This document shows, in pieces, positions 61,221 to 64,000 of a DNA stretch of 64,000 bases. The notes below the pieces were generated by a model that was not told the DNA's origin, searched no databases, and saw nothing but the letters and a program-made list of their open reading frames with translations. Origin of the DNA: Phoronis australis (Eukaryota; Phoronida; Phoronidae); contig NMRA01000012.1 in the NCBI GenBank assembly GCA_002633005.1, positions 186,001-250,000 on the forward strand. Direction: 5' to 3'. How positions within the stretch are numbered: the first letter of the stretch is position 1; the number at the start of each line of letters is the position of its first letter. Position numbers and translations under genes: made by a program.

Positions 61221-63521
61221 CCGAATCGTTACATATATCATAAAACCACTGGTTTTGGCGCAAGCATTGTGCTGCATTGGCCATGTAGTATCGTTGTCTG
61301 CCAATGGGGTAACAAAACTTTACAGTATTCATGAAGAGGTTTTGAATGGACCAAAATTAAACACATAATCCATCAAATTCCGCAATTCTGACCACAGATC
61401 GATTGACGACCATTTTACAACATACATATTCAAGTAGTTGATCTTTCTTTTAGAAGGTGATGAAGTTCTTTTACAGGTTTTGAGAAACAAATAAATAAAC
61501 ATGGCATGCACCAACGTATCAGATAATGGAGCTGCCGCACAATTCAGAAAAAAGTAAGACAAAGTACCAGTCATTTTTATGTCATTTATTGCTTTGAAAT
61601 GGTAAATAAGGATTTCCTAATTTAAAAAAAGGAAAAACACATTTCATATTCGCTAAAACAGATATGTGTCTGTTTTCGAAAACAGAAAATCAGGGTACCT
61701 ACATGCAGTGTACCCTCATTTGTTACAGGATTTCATCTAAACACTGTTATTTCCATGAATGTGGTAGAACTGTCATTTATTAGTGATGACGGAAGTGAGG
61801 TTACAAGACATATCATACATAACAGCAAAAATGAAACACCACATTCGTTTTTGCAGGGAATGCCTGTAGTAGCTACCAGCACAAAAATAGGTGAATTTAT
61901 GCAGAAACAAGACGAACGTGATTTCAAATGCCAAAATCAAATCAGTACAGAGATATCAATTCATATAGACTCAATTTGTATAAATAGTTTGTCGCTGATT
62001 AAAACTGTCATATGCGGGAGAGCCAAGTAAACAGTTAAAAATTAGCACTAATGGTAATCCCTGGATACACACCAGACAGACTATTTAGTTATTATTCTGA
62101 CCACAAAATGGCCAATCCATTGTGGCATTTAATTAATTCCCCAGGGTTTAATGATCACGTAATTAACATAATCAAGAAGAACATGATGAAGAGCCAGTCA
62201 CAGCACAAAAAGTTCAAGGTGATATTCAGTTATTAAAGCACGTGCTTTTGTTTTGAGAATACCCCATAACAAAGAATAGACAACTGAATTCCCACTTGTT
62301 TTGCACATGGCAGAGACATGTCAGATAAACAAGGGTGATGGTAACTTGATACTTCTACCAATGCCTCGTAAGACAGCACGGAACATCCTGACATCTACTG
62401 GGGACTCGCCAAAGCTTGTAATAAGATGCATTATGCTGGTTTCGGCTCACTGCAAGTTGTATGAGAGAAGAGACAGGTTGCTACTGGTACAAAACTAACA
62501 CACAGTTGCTCAACGTAGCTGGAATATCCTGCAGCAATTTTAACATCAAGTAACATTTCAAGGTTAACGCCATCTGACCACAGTTCATTACATTTTCCTC
62601 TCTTGCGCGTTTCATCTAACTCCCCCCGTAAAATCAAGAAGGGGTATTACTGTGGCGTTAAAAATGAAAGTTGTGTTATTTATAATTAAATGAAAGTTGT
62701 ACTTTTTATAATTTTTCAAAACTCAGAAAACTGCTCATACTGTCATGGTAAAATTTCACCCATTTCTGACAAAAATAATAGCAAAAAATACCCAGAACGC
62801 CACAATTGTTTAAAACATTGTCAGACAGCTATGTTGTCACAGAATTTGAATATGTGGTGCAACATATTTTTACAAAAAAATGAGAAAGTAAAACATTTCA
62901 CTTTGTCCACCATCATATGTCATGAAATGGTGAGACTTTACAGTGTATACAGTTTAGTGCACGTAAACCGTTCTCAATCAAAACAGCAATATAGGAGACG
63001 GAGCAGTTTACAAAAACAGTTTTGTGTGCGTCATACCATTGATTTTTATCTCTGTGTAATTTGTGAATGAACTATTGATCGACGGAGGCTCCTGTAGCAA
63101 AAGCTGCTATCATTTATTTCGACTTAAATCAATTGTCTACCTCGTGGAGATACAAAACCAGCTAATTTTGAAAAACTACTCTCGACTTTTGCCAATAAAC
63201 AAATGAATAAAAATAAGAAAACATTACGGTAGGTAAAATTAAGACAAGAAAGATTATGTTTAAAACATGATGTAAACTTTTTTACCTTGCGGCACCTTTA
63301 TTAATGTTGAATTAAGCACTGGGTAAAGTGTGAAAGAGACATCCTCTTGGGTACAACAATGTAATGAGCGCTCACTCAGGTATGAAATCCTGTTATATCC
63401 TAAACATATTTCACATGGTGTGACGAACCAAGTAAAGGAAACGAAAGAAGACCTGTCTTAGAATTTCATGTTACACCTGCATCTGGCAAAAAATCTCCAG
63501 TGTAGGATACTGAAAAATTTT
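61221..63521. other. Unassigned DNA with protein-like open frames
   Basis: Forward frames at 61755-62030 (MNVVELSFISDDGSEVTRHI...), 62051-62236 and 62690-63070 look partly protein-like. 62051-62218 ends at AAG|GTGATA, a plausible donor, after PGYTPDRLFSYYSDHKMANP. No homologous family is recognised, so no gene is called. Confidence 0.25.
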
Positions 63522-63900
63522 CAAGGTTGGAGCTTGTACCAAATTTTAGAAACAGACACTACTGACTGTCCAAAATTCAAGAACTACCATCAATGACAAA
63601 TGATTGTTTACATCTACCAATACACACTATGGGGACCCCATGGAAATGCCTCAGCGACTATTTTCAATGATTTTATCAACTGTCAAGACTATTTTCAGAC
63701 TCTGTTGATACATTATGCAGTGTCCGACATTTGAGAAATACGATGAATGTCAAAATCATGCAGCCGTGCCTTATTCTACAGATTTATAAAACAATCAATT
63801 CTGTCTTGAATTCCAGCGTCCTAAAGTTTGTAGAGCGGCAAGACTGGAGAACTGTTAAAGACTAACACTGTAATTGGTTTTGTTCAACAGAAAAACTCTT
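63522..63900 (+). repeat. Interspersed repeat, family R1, copy 3
   Basis: Starts AAGGTTGGAGCTTGTACCAA and contains CCAAAATTCAAGAACTACCA, ACACTATG, and TATTTTCAGACTCTGTTG. It runs on towards the window end. Confidence 0.6.
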
Positions 63901-64000
63901 AACATGTAGGGTAACACCATAACCCGGGCCTGAGTCGTTGCTTTGTAATTTAGTACATAATCAAGGTAATATGCAATGTAAGTCTGACAAGTAATCTATC

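Noticed and set aside
60586-61368. 260-codon open frame called as a protein gene
   Set aside because: It is the minisatellite read through. The apparent start lies before an N, and there are no splice sites, domain or neighbouring exons. Kept as a repeat, with the open frame noted as a finding.

Overview
The window looks like nuclear DNA from a non-vertebrate animal, probably a marine invertebrate and possibly a non-vertebrate deuterostome. The evidence is a gene split by GT-AG introns, wide AT-rich intergenic space, many short non-autonomous DNA transposons, and a Tob gene of animal type. There is no operon-like packing, no rRNA and no convincing free-standing tRNA gene. Three ambiguous bases (N at 28999, 57518 and 60605) show this is draft assembly.

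Two genes can be supported, both on the + strand. (1) From 206 to 10213 lie the last eight coding exons of a coiled-coil protein that resembles the yeast BFR1 / plant proton pump-interactor family. Its 5' end is outside the window. All seven splice junctions keep the reading frame, and five of the seven introns carry a recognisable repeat. (2) At 29862-30863 is a single-exon Tob/BTG antiproliferative gene with an intact BTG domain and two PAM2-like motifs, so a probable adaptor between CCR4-NOT deadenylase and poly(A)-binding protein. Its upstream non-coding exon and promoter are not fixed. Candidates lie at 20.6-21.2 kb (CRE, TATA, donor) and 29.75 kb (acceptor).

Layout: 0-10 kb, BFR1-like gene; 10-29.7 kb, mostly unremarkable intergenic DNA with a GC-rich patch at 14.5 kb; 29.75-31 kb, Tob; 31-64 kb, repeat-rich DNA. 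The repeat-rich part holds inverted-repeat elements at 35.1, 37.6 and 38.7-39.3 kb; two copies of a ~0.9 kb element with inverted ends and an internal tRNA-like promoter (36.2 and 47.9 kb); a decayed 3.2 kb transposon with ~160 bp terminal inverted repeats and THAP-like coding remnants (46.5-49.7 kb), into which one 0.9 kb copy is inserted; a 162 bp element with perfect 25 bp inverted ends (50.2 kb) and an internally expanded relative (57.7 kb); a decayed tandem array (55-57.2 kb); and a nearly perfect 48 bp minisatellite (60.6-61.2 kb).

The two genes need not be functionally linked, although both families act on mRNA fate (BFR1 in mRNP/polysome association, Tob in deadenylation). No new defence or enzymatic system was found. 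The most distinctive content is the set of inverted-repeat elements and the nested THAP transposon. All similarities were judged by eye, without alignment software or database searches.
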